DNA of 64,000 nucleotides from Bdellovibrio bacteriovorus (GCF_001592745.1 NZ_LUKD01000001.1:999384-1063383), one strand, 5' to 3'. Counted from the first letter of the stretch, positions 45,206 to 54,232 are shown. Translations and numbers: made by a program. Notes: a model not told the origin generated them from the letters alone.

Positions 45206-46231
45206 TTAGATACGATCTGTTTTAGACCACAGCCAGTGATCTGCCAATACCAACCATGTCATCGCCTCAAGCACAGGAATCGCGCGAGTGACAATACAAG
45301 GATCATGACGACCCTTCTTTGCTACATCCAAGATAGAGCTCGTAGGTTTGAAAGACACTTTTAATAAAATACTTTCGCCAGTGGAAATTCCCCCACGGAT
45401 ACCGCCATAGGCCTCTTGAGTGCCTTGATGAAATTCCGTGCCTTTGACTTCGGCAGAGTCAAAACCTAAACCCAGTTCAAAGCCATTCGTCGCGCCAACA
45501 CTTAAAAAAGCTTGTGCTAGATCAGATTTCAATTTGTGAAACACAGGTTGGCCTAAATACGCGGGAGGATTTTCGATCAGAATTTCGGCAACGCCTCCAT
45601 AACTGTCCCCCGAGATTTGCGCAGACTTTAAAAGCTCTGCCACTTCGACATCACGGTTGGAAGGAAAACGCGCCTGGAAAGAATCCACATTTTTTGAAGA
45701 AACCTGTGTGCGCTCATCCGGAGTCAACGAGAAGGGTCCGATTTGCGAGGCATATCCCATCACTCGAGTCTTCGGTGAAGTCTCTTTTAAAAGCATCTGC
45801 GCAACGGCTCCGGCCATCACGCGAGACACGGTTTCTCGGCCAGAAGAACGACCTCCACCGCGATGATCGCTGTGACCGAATTTATTCTTCCACATATCAT
45901 CGGCGTGCCCTGCGCGTGGACTGTTTTTGATTTCTTGATAGTCTTGAGAGCGAGCATCCTGATTGCGCACAATGATTGCAATCGGAGTTCCTAAAGTTTT
46001 CTCTTCAAATACTCCGCTTAACACTTCGGGTATGTCTGTTTCCTGACGACCCGATACGATTTGTCCTGATCCATGATGGCCGGGGCGACGACGTTCTAAT
46101 TCTTTTTTTAGAATTTCTGTATCGAAGCGGACGCCAGCAGGGCAACCGTCAATGACGACTCCTAAAGCCGTGCCATGGCTTTCACCAAAACTTGTAATGA
46201 CGAAGCGAGATCCAAATTGACTTGCGCTCAT
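45206..46231 (-). CDS. aroC: Chorismate synthase
   Basis: 341 residues. FGESHGTALGVVIDGCPAGV, RRPGHHGSGQIVSGRQETD, the HSDHRGGGRSSGRET stretch and RHDPCIVTRAIPVLEAM are conserved. It removes phosphate from EPSP to make chorismate with reduced FMN. The ATG overlaps the stop of the aroK-aroD-aroE fusion by 4 nt. It is the next pathway step after aroA. Confidence 0.95.
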   Translation of the reverse strand: MSASQFGSRFVITSFGESHGTALGVVIDGCPAGVRFDTEILKKELERRRPGHHGSGQIVSGRQETDIPEVLSGVFEEKTLGTPIAIIVRNQDARSQDYQEIKNSPRAGHADDMWKNKFGHSDHRGGGRSSGRETVSRVMAGAVAQMLLKETSPKTRVMGYASQIGPFSLTPDERTQVSSKNVDSFQARFPSNRDVEVAELLKSAQISGDSYGGVAEILIENPPAYLGQPVFHKLKSDLAQAFLSVGATNGFELGLGFDSAEVKGTEFHQGTQEAYGGIRGGISTGESILLKVSFKPTSSILDVAKKGRHDPCIVTRAIPVLEAMTWLVLADHWLWSKTDRI

Positions 46232-48027
46232 ACGTTCTCCTCGCAGTGACGCCAGAACAGGCGTTGTCCTTGGGCTTGGGCTGTAAACATGACCAATCCC
46301 GACTGATAATTAGCTCCACAGGCTTGAGCGTATTCCTTACCCATAGAGTCTTCCTTGTAATTTAAATCAAAGACCATCACCGGATTCCATGAAGCCGGAG
46401 GCATCAGGGTTTCTTGAGCGCGTGGCGCAGCCCAAATAATAATTCTAGGTGTTAGGTCTGCAGAGGCTTCACTGCCTGGGCGAGGTGCTCCCGTTCTGGA
46501 AGAAAAATAACTCGCATGTGGCAAAGCCTTCTGAATCACCTCTAAAGTTCCACCACCGCCCCACACAAAAATTTCTTTTTGCAAAGGGGCAATCATACCA
46601 ACGCCTTCGATAAGTTCGACAAAGCCTTCCTCGTCGGTGGAAGTTCCAAGCCACATCTCTTGTTTTTTATTCCAGTAAAGTGTGTTTAGAGCTTTCAGAT
46701 CTGGGTGGTGGCAAAGCTTTGCGGCGTTTTCTTTGTGAGGAGCCGTTACTGCGGCATAGGTAAGCCCCAGCTTACGCAAAACAGGCAGGGCCTCTTCCCA
46801 CTCGTCCCTGTCGATGTGTACAGCACAGACGGGCATTTCTTTTTTTGCAAAATAATCAGAATGTTCAAGCGGCGTAAAGCTGTGCGCAACCGGCGAACCC
46901 AAAACAGCAGCGAACTCCGGGGACGACGATGGCGTCATCAGCCAAGACCACAGGGAAGGCTGCTCTAAAGCACTGCCGTCACCTTCGCGGATGAAGTTTA
47001 AAAGCTGCTGGCCTTTTTGCAGACGACGATACCATTCCCAGCGTCCATCTTTAGAGCGAGGAAGAAAACTGCGATGCACTTTTTTGGAGCGCTGCCATTC
47101 ATGATAAGTCGAGAGTTCCGCAAACGATGAAATCTCTGGAGCAAACTTCATGTGCGCGGCTTTATCTTCCCAACGGGACCACTCTTGGAAATCAAAACCA
47201 CGATGCAGAGATAAAATAAGTTTCTGCGATCCTATAGCTGTAAGAATATCTGTCGGTTCGCCCAATTCCCATGCCCAATCCACGTAAGTGGCGCGCGATA
47301 AAAAGGCCTGGGAGTATTCGCGCGACTTGCGAATAGAAAAAATAAACTTTTCGCGCGGCATTTCTTGAAGAGCGCGCTCTATTTGCTCATCACTTAAAAG
47401 ATCATCGCGCAGTTCAATAAAGTCGAGATCACGATTGGCGTAGCGAGATTTAAACAAAGACCAACGCAAGTCAGTGGCGAAAATTTCTGGCAGAAGAGTG
47501 ATGATGCCGCCGACACTTTTTAAAGTATGCGACAAGATTTCTTTTTCTATGGCCATCGCCTTGTGATGGTTTTCAAGCTGACCTTCAGGCATCAAATAAA
47601 CTTCATCAGCTCGTTCCTGATAGCGCTGCTCGCGCAGGTGCGCTCGTTTATGAAACTCTTCCAGTGGAGATATATCGGGCTCTAGGCGCGGGCGGTTTAA
47701 AAAAATACGCCCGTCTAAATCCGTGCGTCTTTTCACCCATAAAACAGGAATGCTTTCCGGAATAACTGAAAGATCAAAACCGGCTCCGAGTACAAGGTAA
47801 GTTTTTTTCGAAGGTCTTTGCAAGATTTCGAGGAAAAGCTGTCGTTCCATTTCGCGGAAATAAGCTTCCCCGTGTTCCATAAAAAGTTCGCGGATGGTTT
47901 TACCGATTTTCTTTTCGATTTCTGTATCAAGATCAATAGCGTCAACGTCTTCGCGCCAATAAAGCTGCAAGCGCTTCATCAGTTCTGTTTTTCCAGTGCC
48001 ACGATGTCCGACAACAACAGTAATCAT
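46228..48027 (-). CDS. Trifunctional shikimate kinase - dehydroquinase - shikimate dehydrogenase
   Basis: 599 residues in three domains. Shikimate kinase (about 1-168): P-loop GHRGTGKT at 7-14, DLD at 32-34, FREME near 57-61, RPRLEP near 112. Type I dehydroquinate dehydratase (about 172-365): ELRDD at 205-209, His 275 in LSLHRG, Schiff-base Lys 294 in HMKFAP, Arg near 334-335. Shikimate dehydrogenase (about 370-599): AHSFTP, catalytic Lys 432 in APHKE, LNT at 448, Asp 465 in GTSTDEEG, NADP loop WGGGGT. All key residues are present, so all three steps look active. Separate aroK, aroD and aroE genes are usual in bacteria. Overlaps aroA and aroC by 4 nt each. Confidence 0.9.
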   Translation of the reverse strand: MITVVVGHRGTGKTELMKRLQLYWREDVDAIDLDTEIEKKIGKTIRELFMEHGEAYFREMERQLFLEILQRPSKKTYLVLGAGFDLSVIPESIPVLWVKRRTDLDGRIFLNRPRLEPDISPLEEFHKRAHLREQRYQERADEVYLMPEGQLENHHKAMAIEKEILSHTLKSVGGIITLLPEIFATDLRWSLFKSRYANRDLDFIELRDDLLSDEQIERALQEMPREKFIFSIRKSREYSQAFLSRATYVDWAWELGEPTDILTAIGSQKLILSLHRGFDFQEWSRWEDKAAHMKFAPEISSFAELSTYHEWQRSKKVHRSFLPRSKDGRWEWYRRLQKGQQLLNFIREGDGSALEQPSLWSWLMTPSSSPEFAAVLGSPVAHSFTPLEHSDYFAKKEMPVCAVHIDRDEWEEALPVLRKLGLTYAAVTAPHKENAAKLCHHPDLKALNTLYWNKKQEMWLGTSTDEEGFVELIEGVGMIAPLQKEIFVWGGGGTLEVIQKALPHASYFSSRTGAPRPGSEASADLTPRIIIWAAPRAQETLMPPASWNPVMVFDLNYKEDSMGKEYAQACGANYQSGLVMFTAQAQGQRLFWRHCEENV

Positions 48028-49199
48028 GGTTTGATACCTATCATGTCCCAGAATTCTGGAAAGCTTTTATTTATCGCTTGAGGCTCTTCCAATGTGAACT
48101 GATGACCTTTTAGCTTCATCAATGTGGCCGCCATCACCATGCGGTGGTCTTTGTCAGGATTAAAGCGCCCTGTGGTAATAAGTTTTTGCGAAGACTGACC
48201 GTGAATGATCATACCGTCAGGAAGGCTTTCATGCTCCACACCAATCAGTTTTAAAAGGTCTGACACCTTGGCAATACGATTGCTTTCTTTTTTTGTTAAA
48301 TGAGGAGCCCCATAAAGCTTCGAGGTCCCCGGCGTCCAGCTACAAAGCACAGCCAGAACTGGAAATAAATCGGGCGATTGGGAAAGATTCCATTCCACGG
48401 CGCGAAGGTTTGCACTTTTACGAGTGATAAGATTGCTTCCTTCGAGGGTGAAATCGACATTCATCTTTTTAAAGATCTGTAAGAAGACCAGATCAGGCTG
48501 AGAACTTTGTTCAGGAAAATTCTGAATCACACTTTCCCCGGCCAAGGCACCTGCTGTCGCCATGGTGAAGGCAGAACTAAGATCAGGCTCAACACTCCAA
48601 CTCAGCTTGCTGATTCTTTGCCCTGCGGGAATAAGATAACCCTTTTCCGTTTTTTTCGGACGCATTCCCAGAGTTTTCATCATCTCTAAAGTCAGAAGGA
48701 AATAAGATTCAGATACGTTGTCACCGACAAGCTCAAACTCCAAATCAAAATCCAGAAGCCAGGCGTTTAAAATCAGAGCTGATGCATATTGACTGGATTC
48801 GGAGGTGTCCACGCGCAAAGGTTGGCGAGGTCTTTTCCATCCCTCGCTGACGATAAAAAGTTCATTCGCCTTGATCTGAGTCTGTACGCCCAATTGTTTT
48901 AGCAAATCCAAAAGGCCGGCTTGAGGTCGCTGCATCAGGCGAGGTGCGGCCTCGAGTGTGTGCACACCTTTTTGCCGTGAGGCTCGTAACGCCATAAAAC
49001 GAAACGTCGTACCGCCTTCACCACAGTCAATGCGACTGCGGTCACGAATATCCTTAAGTCCTTCGCGCATGTGAACAACGTCATCACACTCTGAAAAACC
49101 CTGAAGATCTAATACAGGAAAATAACTTTGCACGATCAAGGCGCGATTGAAAACGGATTTAGAACCTGGAATTTCGCCTTGAAACCGAAAATCAGCCAT
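48024..49199 (-). CDS. aroA: EPSP synthase (3-phosphoshikimate 1-carboxyvinyltransferase)
   Basis: 391 residues, shorter than many EPSP synthases. PGSKSVFNRALIV near the N-terminus, GEGGTTFRFMALRA in place of the usual GNAGTA(M/T)R loop, SSQYASALIL, and KDHRMVMAATLM near the end. It joins shikimate 3-phosphate and PEP. The start lies 8 nt inside aroB and its stop overlaps the next gene by 4 nt. Confidence 0.92.
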   Translation of the reverse strand: MADFRFQGEIPGSKSVFNRALIVQSYFPVLDLQGFSECDDVVHMREGLKDIRDRSRIDCGEGGTTFRFMALRASRQKGVHTLEAAPRLMQRPQAGLLDLLKQLGVQTQIKANELFIVSEGWKRPRQPLRVDTSESSQYASALILNAWLLDFDLEFELVGDNVSESYFLLTLEMMKTLGMRPKKTEKGYLIPAGQRISKLSWSVEPDLSSAFTMATAGALAGESVIQNFPEQSSQPDLVFLQIFKKMNVDFTLEGSNLITRKSANLRAVEWNLSQSPDLFPVLAVLCSWTPGTSKLYGAPHLTKKESNRIAKVSDLLKLIGVEHESLPDGMIIHGQSSQKLITTGRFNPDKDHRMVMAATLMKLKGHQFTLEEPQAINKSFPEFWDMIGIKP

Positions 49200-50244
49200 T
49201 CAGTTCATCTTCCTTTTGACGACAGATTTCCATCAACACTTCATCGACCGTCACTTCTTTCACCACACACTGACCCGGCTTTTTTAGAAATACAAAACGC
49301 AATGTCTGCGATTTGGTTTTCTTTTTATCGCTTAGTAAAAGCTGACGGAACTCTTTTAACACCGAAGCCTTCGTCTGTAATAGATCATCGCGCAAAGGTG
49401 ACAAGAGATAGCCCGATACCGGCGCGTGAGATATTTTTTCGTACTCTTTAGAAGACATGATCTTCAACTGAACACTGTAGCGAAGAGCAAAATCCAAACC
49501 ATAGTTGATAGCCACACCATGCGGCAGCTGATAATAAGACTCTAGAACATGGCCCACGGTGTGACCAAGATTTAGAATGTGGCGATGGCCCGACTTTTCT
49601 TCAGGATCTTTCCCCACAACTTTGTATTTAGCATCAATGGCTCGAGCCAAATACTTCCAAAGAACCGCCGAAGTGACCTCAAACTCTTTCGATAATTCCT
49701 GCCAAAGCGTTCCGCCTTGAATCCAAGAAATTTTTAAAAGCTCACCAAAACCTTCAAAGGCGCGAGCCTCTGGCTGCGACATTAAGAGCTGTCGAGATAA
49801 AATCACCTTGTCCGCCGGATAGAAGGTGCCGATTTGATTTTTAGCTCCGCCCACATTCAAAGCTGTTTTACCGCCATGAGCAGAATCAATTGCTGAAAGC
49901 CAGGTGCTTGGCATGTGCACAAGCTTCACTCCGCGCTTTAGAACGCTAGCGACGAAACCACCAAAATCACCCACACTGCCGCCGCCCACCACGACAACCG
50001 TCAAACGGCGACTGGAGGTGTTTTCACAAAGCTGCACGATTTTACGAATGTGTTGGGGAAAATGGTCTACGGATTTTAAAGATTCACCGGCTTTGACACC
50101 ATATTTTAACGAAAACTTTTGCGACCATTTTTTAAAAGCCGTCGATTTTCGTGGCAGGATCTCATCGTAAATAAGCAAAAGCTCTTCACCCAGATCTGTA
50201 AGAGAAGGAAGTGCCGTCGTGAAGAGCAAAGTACTTTTTTTCAT
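49192..50244 (-). CDS. aroB: 3-dehydroquinate synthase
   Basis: 350 residues. NAD-binding GGGSVGDFGGFVASVLKRG, then PSTWLSAIDSAHGGKTALN, the FGELLKISWI segment and the metal-binding HILNLGHTVGHVLE. It cyclises DAHP to 3-dehydroquinate. The ATG overlaps the stop of the preceding exported coiled-coil gene by 1 nt (TAATG), so the aro run may be transcribed from upstream of that gene. Confidence 0.94.
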   Translation of the reverse strand: MKKSTLLFTTALPSLTDLGEELLLIYDEILPRKSTAFKKWSQKFSLKYGVKAGESLKSVDHFPQHIRKIVQLCENTSSRRLTVVVVGGGSVGDFGGFVASVLKRGVKLVHMPSTWLSAIDSAHGGKTALNVGGAKNQIGTFYPADKVILSRQLLMSQPEARAFEGFGELLKISWIQGGTLWQELSKEFEVTSAVLWKYLARAIDAKYKVVGKDPEEKSGHRHILNLGHTVGHVLESYYQLPHGVAINYGLDFALRYSVQLKIMSSKEYEKISHAPVSGYLLSPLRDDLLQTKASVLKEFRQLLLSDKKKTKSQTLRFVFLKKPGQCVVKEVTVDEVLMEICRQKEDELNG

Positions 50245-50657
50245 TATTTGGATTCTTTGAATTCTTCTTTGGCTTTAGCGTAAGATGAAGAAAGAGCATC
50301 CCAAGCTTTGCTCATGCCTGTTTTCATTTCGGCCCAAGCTTTGCCAGAACTTTTCTTAAGCTTTGCCAGATCTTTTTTAAGATCGTCTTGTTGAGCTTCC
50401 AAAGCTTTGATTTGTTCTTTCATTTCTTTTTTGGCATCGCCGGTTTTTTCGGAAGCGGATTTCTTAAGGGCCGCGATTTCTTGCTTCAACTCGGCAAGTT
50501 TAGCGTCCATGTCTTTTTGGAATTGCTCTTTTTGTTCTTTAGAATAATCCACCGCTGCGGCTGCCGCATCACTGGTTTTCTGCTGAACTTCTTCTTTGGT
50601 TGTTGCAAAAGCGGAAAGAGAAAAACAAAGGATGGAAGAGAGAAGAATGTGTTTCAT
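50244..50657 (-). CDS. Exported coiled-coil protein
   Basis: 137 residues: signal peptide (about 1-18, ending SAFA) and then an almost unbroken Lys/Glu/Ala-rich heptad helix (EIAALKKSASEKTG, QIKALEAQQDDLKKDLAKLK). It is probably a periplasmic elongated helix bundle, with no recognised family. Its AGGAG ribosome binding site is inside a 12-bp stem directly before the ATG. It is linked to aroB by TAATG. Confidence 0.7.
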   Translation of the reverse strand: MKHILLSSILCFSLSAFATTKEEVQQKTSDAAAAAVDYSKEQKEQFQKDMDAKLAELKQEIAALKKSASEKTGDAKKEMKEQIKALEAQQDDLKKDLAKLKKSSGKAWAEMKTGMSKAWDALSSSYAKAKEEFKESK

Positions 50658-50688
50658 AAACTGGTCTCCTATTGGCGGAGACCAGTTT
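50658..50688 (-). promoter_or_regulatory. Perfect 12-bp stem-loop covering the ribosome binding site
   Basis: Arms AAACTGGTCTCC and GGAGACCAGTTT pair without mismatch around a 7-nt loop (GCCAATA on the minus strand). The 3' arm contains GGAG and ends right at the ATG at 50657. No T-run follows, so it is more likely a translation control or stability element than a terminator. It heads the unit that leads into the aro run. Confidence 0.65.
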
Positions 50689-50698
50689 ATACAGGGAC

Positions 50699-51013
50699 TT
50701 ATTTCACTTCAAGAATATTGAGCTGAACAGCATCAAACGTGACGCTTACAGGCTTCTTGGCTTTAAAGGCCTCTTCTAATTTCTTACGAAGGCCATCGAA
50801 GTTTTCGACGTCTCGACGCAGGTAATACGATCCCGGGTTTTTCGCGAAAAGCACGACGATTCCCTCGTCGTCTTCACGAATTTTCTTGATTGTATCCTCT
50901 AAAGAACGATGCTCCTCAGCATTTGCCGGTCCGCGAGCCGCAGAACGAGCTAAAGCGGGATTTACACTGACTGTCGCTGTTGTTATCAAGGCTGCGATTA
51001 AAATCCACTTCAT
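50699..51013 (-). CDS. Small exported protein
   Basis: 104 residues: signal peptide (about 1-22, ending ALA), then a charged helical start (HRSLEDTIKKIREDDEG) and a mixed domain with VVLFAKNPGSYYLRRDVENF. AAAGGAG precedes the ATG, and a TCGCC/GGCGA stem lies just upstream of that. Family not recognised. Confidence 0.6.
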   Translation of the reverse strand: MKWILIAALITTATVSVNPALARSAARGPANAEEHRSLEDTIKKIREDDEGIVVLFAKNPGSYYLRRDVENFDGLRKKLEEAFKAKKPVSVTFDAVQLNILEVK

Positions 51014-51096
51014 GAGTCACTCCTTTTTGTCGCCTTATCTTATCGGCGATCTGAAGCAAGCCTAGAGTCCAGGAGGGCGTCGCATTCTGAGATTTA

Positions 51097-51993
51097 TTAC
51101 ACCAAGGTCGCTGCGCACCATTGTAAGGGATTTAATTGAGCATCAGCCTCTTCATTCAGCTGCTGGATTACAATTTGGGCCATCTCAGGAGCCAAAATAT
51201 CATCCGGCTCATGCACCAAAAAGAAAACTTTTTGTAATCCTTGCTGCGACCAAGAGCTCAATCGCACAGCCCAGTCTTGGGAACGTTGGCGATCCGATAG
51301 GTGCAGATCATTTCCGATAAAGCGAAGCATCGTGAAGGGAGCGCTTATAGACACATGAAGAACGTCTCTTCGACCTGCGACATCTGTGATAACTAAGCCG
51401 ATGCCTCGGGATTGCAAATATTTAGTCAATGCCGGAAGCACACATCCGTTTTGAAACCAACTGGGATGACGAAACTCTAAAGCCAGCTCAAAATCGTCGG
51501 TCCACTGCTGCAAAAAATAAAACAACAGAGATTTTTTACTGTAATCAAAGTGCGGAGGAAACTGCGCAAAGCACGGCCCGCGATGCGTTCCCAGGTTTTT
51601 CAAAAACTCGAACCACTCCGCCAAAAGTTTTTTATCTAACATTCCTTGTTCCGAATGCGAAATGCCCTGATAGAGCTTTGGGCAGAAAACAAAATCCGTT
51701 CCCACTTGCGCAAGCCACTTCTGTGTTTGCTCGGCCGTCGGGATACGATAGTGAGATGTGTTGAGTTCGATAGTGTTGAAATTGCGCGAATAATAAGAAA
51801 GAAAATCCGCAGCCTTTGTTTTCTCTGGATATATCTTCCCGATCCATTCTTTATGCCCCCAGGCCGGAGTGCCAATATAGAATTTTGCTGAAGAGGAGGT
51901 TTTGAATTTTTCTAAATACACTGACGCCAAAGGGTCATCAGAAGGAAGATCCCAATTCACACCGTCTACGGAATGCAGCTTTCCAAATTCCAT
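51097..51993 (-). CDS. DUF72 family protein
   Basis: 298 residues of a TIM-barrel-like family. FYIGTPAWGHKEWIGKIYP, the YYSRNFNTIELNTSHYRIP segment, FCPKLYQGISH, FAQFPPHF and ALEFRHPSWF match DUF72. Function unknown; it has been linked by fold to endonuclease-like enzymes. It lies 14 nt downstream of ung and is probably in one unit with it. Confidence 0.82.
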   Translation of the reverse strand: MEFGKLHSVDGVNWDLPSDDPLASVYLEKFKTSSSAKFYIGTPAWGHKEWIGKIYPEKTKAADFLSYYSRNFNTIELNTSHYRIPTAEQTQKWLAQVGTDFVFCPKLYQGISHSEQGMLDKKLLAEWFEFLKNLGTHRGPCFAQFPPHFDYSKKSLLFYFLQQWTDDFELALEFRHPSWFQNGCVLPALTKYLQSRGIGLVITDVAGRRDVLHVSISAPFTMLRFIGNDLHLSDRQRSQDWAVRLSSWSQQGLQKVFFLVHEPDDILAPEMAQIVIQQLNEEADAQLNPLQWCAATLV

Positions 51994-52007
51994 GACAGCC
52001 TTTCTGC

Positions 52008-52709
52008 TTAAAGGCTCCAGTCAATTTCAGAAATACCGTGAGAGCGAAGATAGGCATTGGTTTTTGAAAAAGGTTTCGTTCCGAAAAACCCGCGATGCGC
52101 TGACAGCGGCGAAGGATGAACAGCTTCAATCACTAAATGCTTTTTACGATCCACAAAAGAGGCTTTCTTTTGCGCATAAGATCCCCAAAGAATGAACACC
52201 AGATGTTCGCGCTCTTCATTCAGTAAATGAATAATCTTATCGGTGAATTCTTCCCAACCTTTTTTCTGATGAGCAGCGGCTTTGCCATCTTCCACCGTCA
52301 AAACAGCGTTCAGCAACAACACACCCTGCTCGGCCCATTTGGTTAAGCAGCCGGACTTGGGAATTTGCAAACCCAGATCGGAATTCAGTTCTTTAAAAAT
52401 ATTTTGCAAAGAAGGCGGAAAACGAACTCCGTCACGAACTGAAAAGCACAAACCATGAGCTTGACCTGGTCCATGATAAGGATCCTGCCCGACGATCACG
52501 ACTTTCACTTTGTCAAACGGCGTAAGGTTCATGGCGGCAAACCATTCTTCACCACGCGGATAGATGGTCTTGCCTTTTTTGTATTCCTGCACAAGAAACT
52601 CGCGCAGAGTTTTCATTCGCTCGCTGTCGAACTCGCCCTGCAATCGCTGTTTCCAGCTAGAATCTAACTTAACTTCACTTTTTAAATTTTCCATCTCACC
52701 TTGATACAT
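52008..52709 (-). CDS. ung: Uracil-DNA glycosylase
   Basis: 233 residues. The catalytic Asp stands in VIVGQDPYHGPGQAHGLCFSV, the uracil pocket in LLLNAVLTVEDG, and the DNA-intercalation loop in HPSPLSAHRGFFG. It removes uracil from DNA. First gene of the ung-DUF72 pair. Confidence 0.95.
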   Translation of the reverse strand: MYQGEMENLKSEVKLDSSWKQRLQGEFDSERMKTLREFLVQEYKKGKTIYPRGEEWFAAMNLTPFDKVKVVIVGQDPYHGPGQAHGLCFSVRDGVRFPPSLQNIFKELNSDLGLQIPKSGCLTKWAEQGVLLLNAVLTVEDGKAAAHQKKGWEEFTDKIIHLLNEEREHLVFILWGSYAQKKASFVDRKKHLVIEAVHPSPLSAHRGFFGTKPFSKTNAYLRSHGISEIDWSL

Positions 52710-52841
52710 GACAAAGGTCTAGGTCCCGGATTCTAAATCAATCTTATTGGTTTTCAATTTATTTTTTGATTCCTGCTCAACTTGACCAGACAAAATTCGG
52801 CCACATTGTTACACTATGAGTAGAGGAAAAGGAGGCCGCCT

Positions 52842-53243
52842 ATGACGACCCTTCTCAACCCCACAATACAACTTATCGAGCAGAATCCAGAGGTTAAGTC
52901 CTTCATCTATCAACAGATCGTGGAGTTCGAACCCTTCGTGACACCTCAGACAATCGTCGCAGTGGTCGCACGGGATCCGAAAAAACTAGCGATTCAGTAT
53001 GAAACAGAAGGAAAAGACTTTACCCCTGAAGGTCTCAAAAAACTCTATCGCATTGCGATCGTGTTGCGTGAGGGCGACACGAGTGTCGAAGCCGAAGGAG
53101 TTCACGAAGATATCTTCCAAGCTATTAAGTTAGCCAAAGATTCTTTACTGAAAGAGTTGGTTGCTATCCAGGATTCTGTCATTAGCCAACAAGACAGAAT
53201 TGTCGAGATCAATCACTACTTGCAACACCCAGTTCTTCATTAA
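52842..53243 (+). CDS. Ribosome hibernation factor-like protein (HPF/RaiA fold)
   Basis: 133 residues. The end of the domain, YRIAIVLREGDTSVEAEGVH then DIFQAIKLAKDSLLKEL, matches the strand-helix end of the S30AE fold of hibernation factors, with the usual Asp-x2-x-Ala-Ile-x-x-Ala pattern. The N-terminal part is more divergent. Such proteins silence ribosomes in resting cells, which would suit attack-phase cells, but the call is by pattern only. AAGGAGG precedes the ATG. Confidence 0.5.
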   Translation: MTTLLNPTIQLIEQNPEVKSFIYQQIVEFEPFVTPQTIVAVVARDPKKLAIQYETEGKDFTPEGLKKLYRIAIVLREGDTSVEAEGVHEDIFQAIKLAKDSLLKELVAIQDSVISQQDRIVEINHYLQHPVLH

Positions 53244-53272
53244 GATAATAGGGCTTCCGTGAAGGAGGCCCT

Positions 53273-54232
53273 ATGTTCAATCCTACTATGCCCTATCGCA
53301 ATGCGGGTCGTTGCGGTCTGAAATTGAGTTCGCTTTCTTTAGGAGGCTGGACGACGTTCGGGGGCACCGTTAAAGATTTCACTTCTGTTCGCAGCATTCT
53401 TCGCCTGGCTTATGAAGCCGGGATCAATTTTTTTGATATCGCAGACATTTACGCCAAAGGCGAATCGGAACGCATTATGGGCGGAGCTCTGAAAGACTTT
53501 CCGCGCCATGAGCTCGTGATATCTTCCAAAGTATTCTGGCCGATGAGTGATGACATCAATGATCGCGGCCTTTCGCGCAAACACATTCTTGAATCAGTGA
53601 ATAAAAGTCTGCAAAGAATCGGGACTGACTATTTAGACATCTATTTCTGCCATCGCTATGATCCCGAAACTCCCGTCGAGGAAACTGTTCGTATTATGGA
53701 TGACCTAATTCATCACGGAAAAATTCTTTACTGGGGAACGAGCGAATGGACTGCTGAACAAATCCAAGAAGCCATGGATGTTTGCGACCAAGGTGGTTAC
53801 TACCGTCCGCAAATTGAGCAGCCTCAGTACAGTCTTCTTGCCCGCGAAAAATTTGAAGAGAATGTTCGCCCGAAAGCACAAGAGCACGGCATGGGCTTAG
53901 TAACGTGGTCGCCCTTAGCTTCGGGAATGCTGACTGGAAAATACGACAACGGAATCAGCGAAGGTCGCCTGTCGCGGATTGATTGGCTCAGAGAAACTTT
54001 CTACACAGAGGAAAATTTGGAACGTGTGCGCAATATGAAAGCTCTGGCGGACGAGTTGGGATGCACGCGGGGGCAGTTAGCACTGGCGTGGCTATTGAAT
54101 CAACCGGGAATGACCAGTGTGATTCTCGGCGCGACCAGCATCGAGCAATTGCAAGAAAATCTGAGTTGTTTAAAGGTTCCCATGACAGAAGATATAGATA
54201 AATCTCTGAAAAAGCTTTTCACGTACTCCTAA
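53273..54232 (+). CDS. Aldo/keto reductase
   Basis: 319 residues, (beta/alpha)8 barrel. Catalytic tetrad: Asp and Tyr in FFDIADIYAKGESE, Lys in VISSKVFWP, His in IYFCHRYDP. The NADPH site is in LASGMLTGKYDNG and SVILGATSIEQLQENL. It resembles the potassium-channel beta-subunit / YghZ branch. GGAGG precedes the ATG. Substrate unknown. Confidence 0.88.
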   Translation: MFNPTMPYRNAGRCGLKLSSLSLGGWTTFGGTVKDFTSVRSILRLAYEAGINFFDIADIYAKGESERIMGGALKDFPRHELVISSKVFWPMSDDINDRGLSRKHILESVNKSLQRIGTDYLDIYFCHRYDPETPVEETVRIMDDLIHHGKILYWGTSEWTAEQIQEAMDVCDQGGYYRPQIEQPQYSLLAREKFEENVRPKAQEHGMGLVTWSPLASGMLTGKYDNGISEGRLSRIDWLRETFYTEENLERVRNMKALADELGCTRGQLALAWLLNQPGMTSVILGATSIEQLQENLSCLKVPMTEDIDKSLKKLFTYS

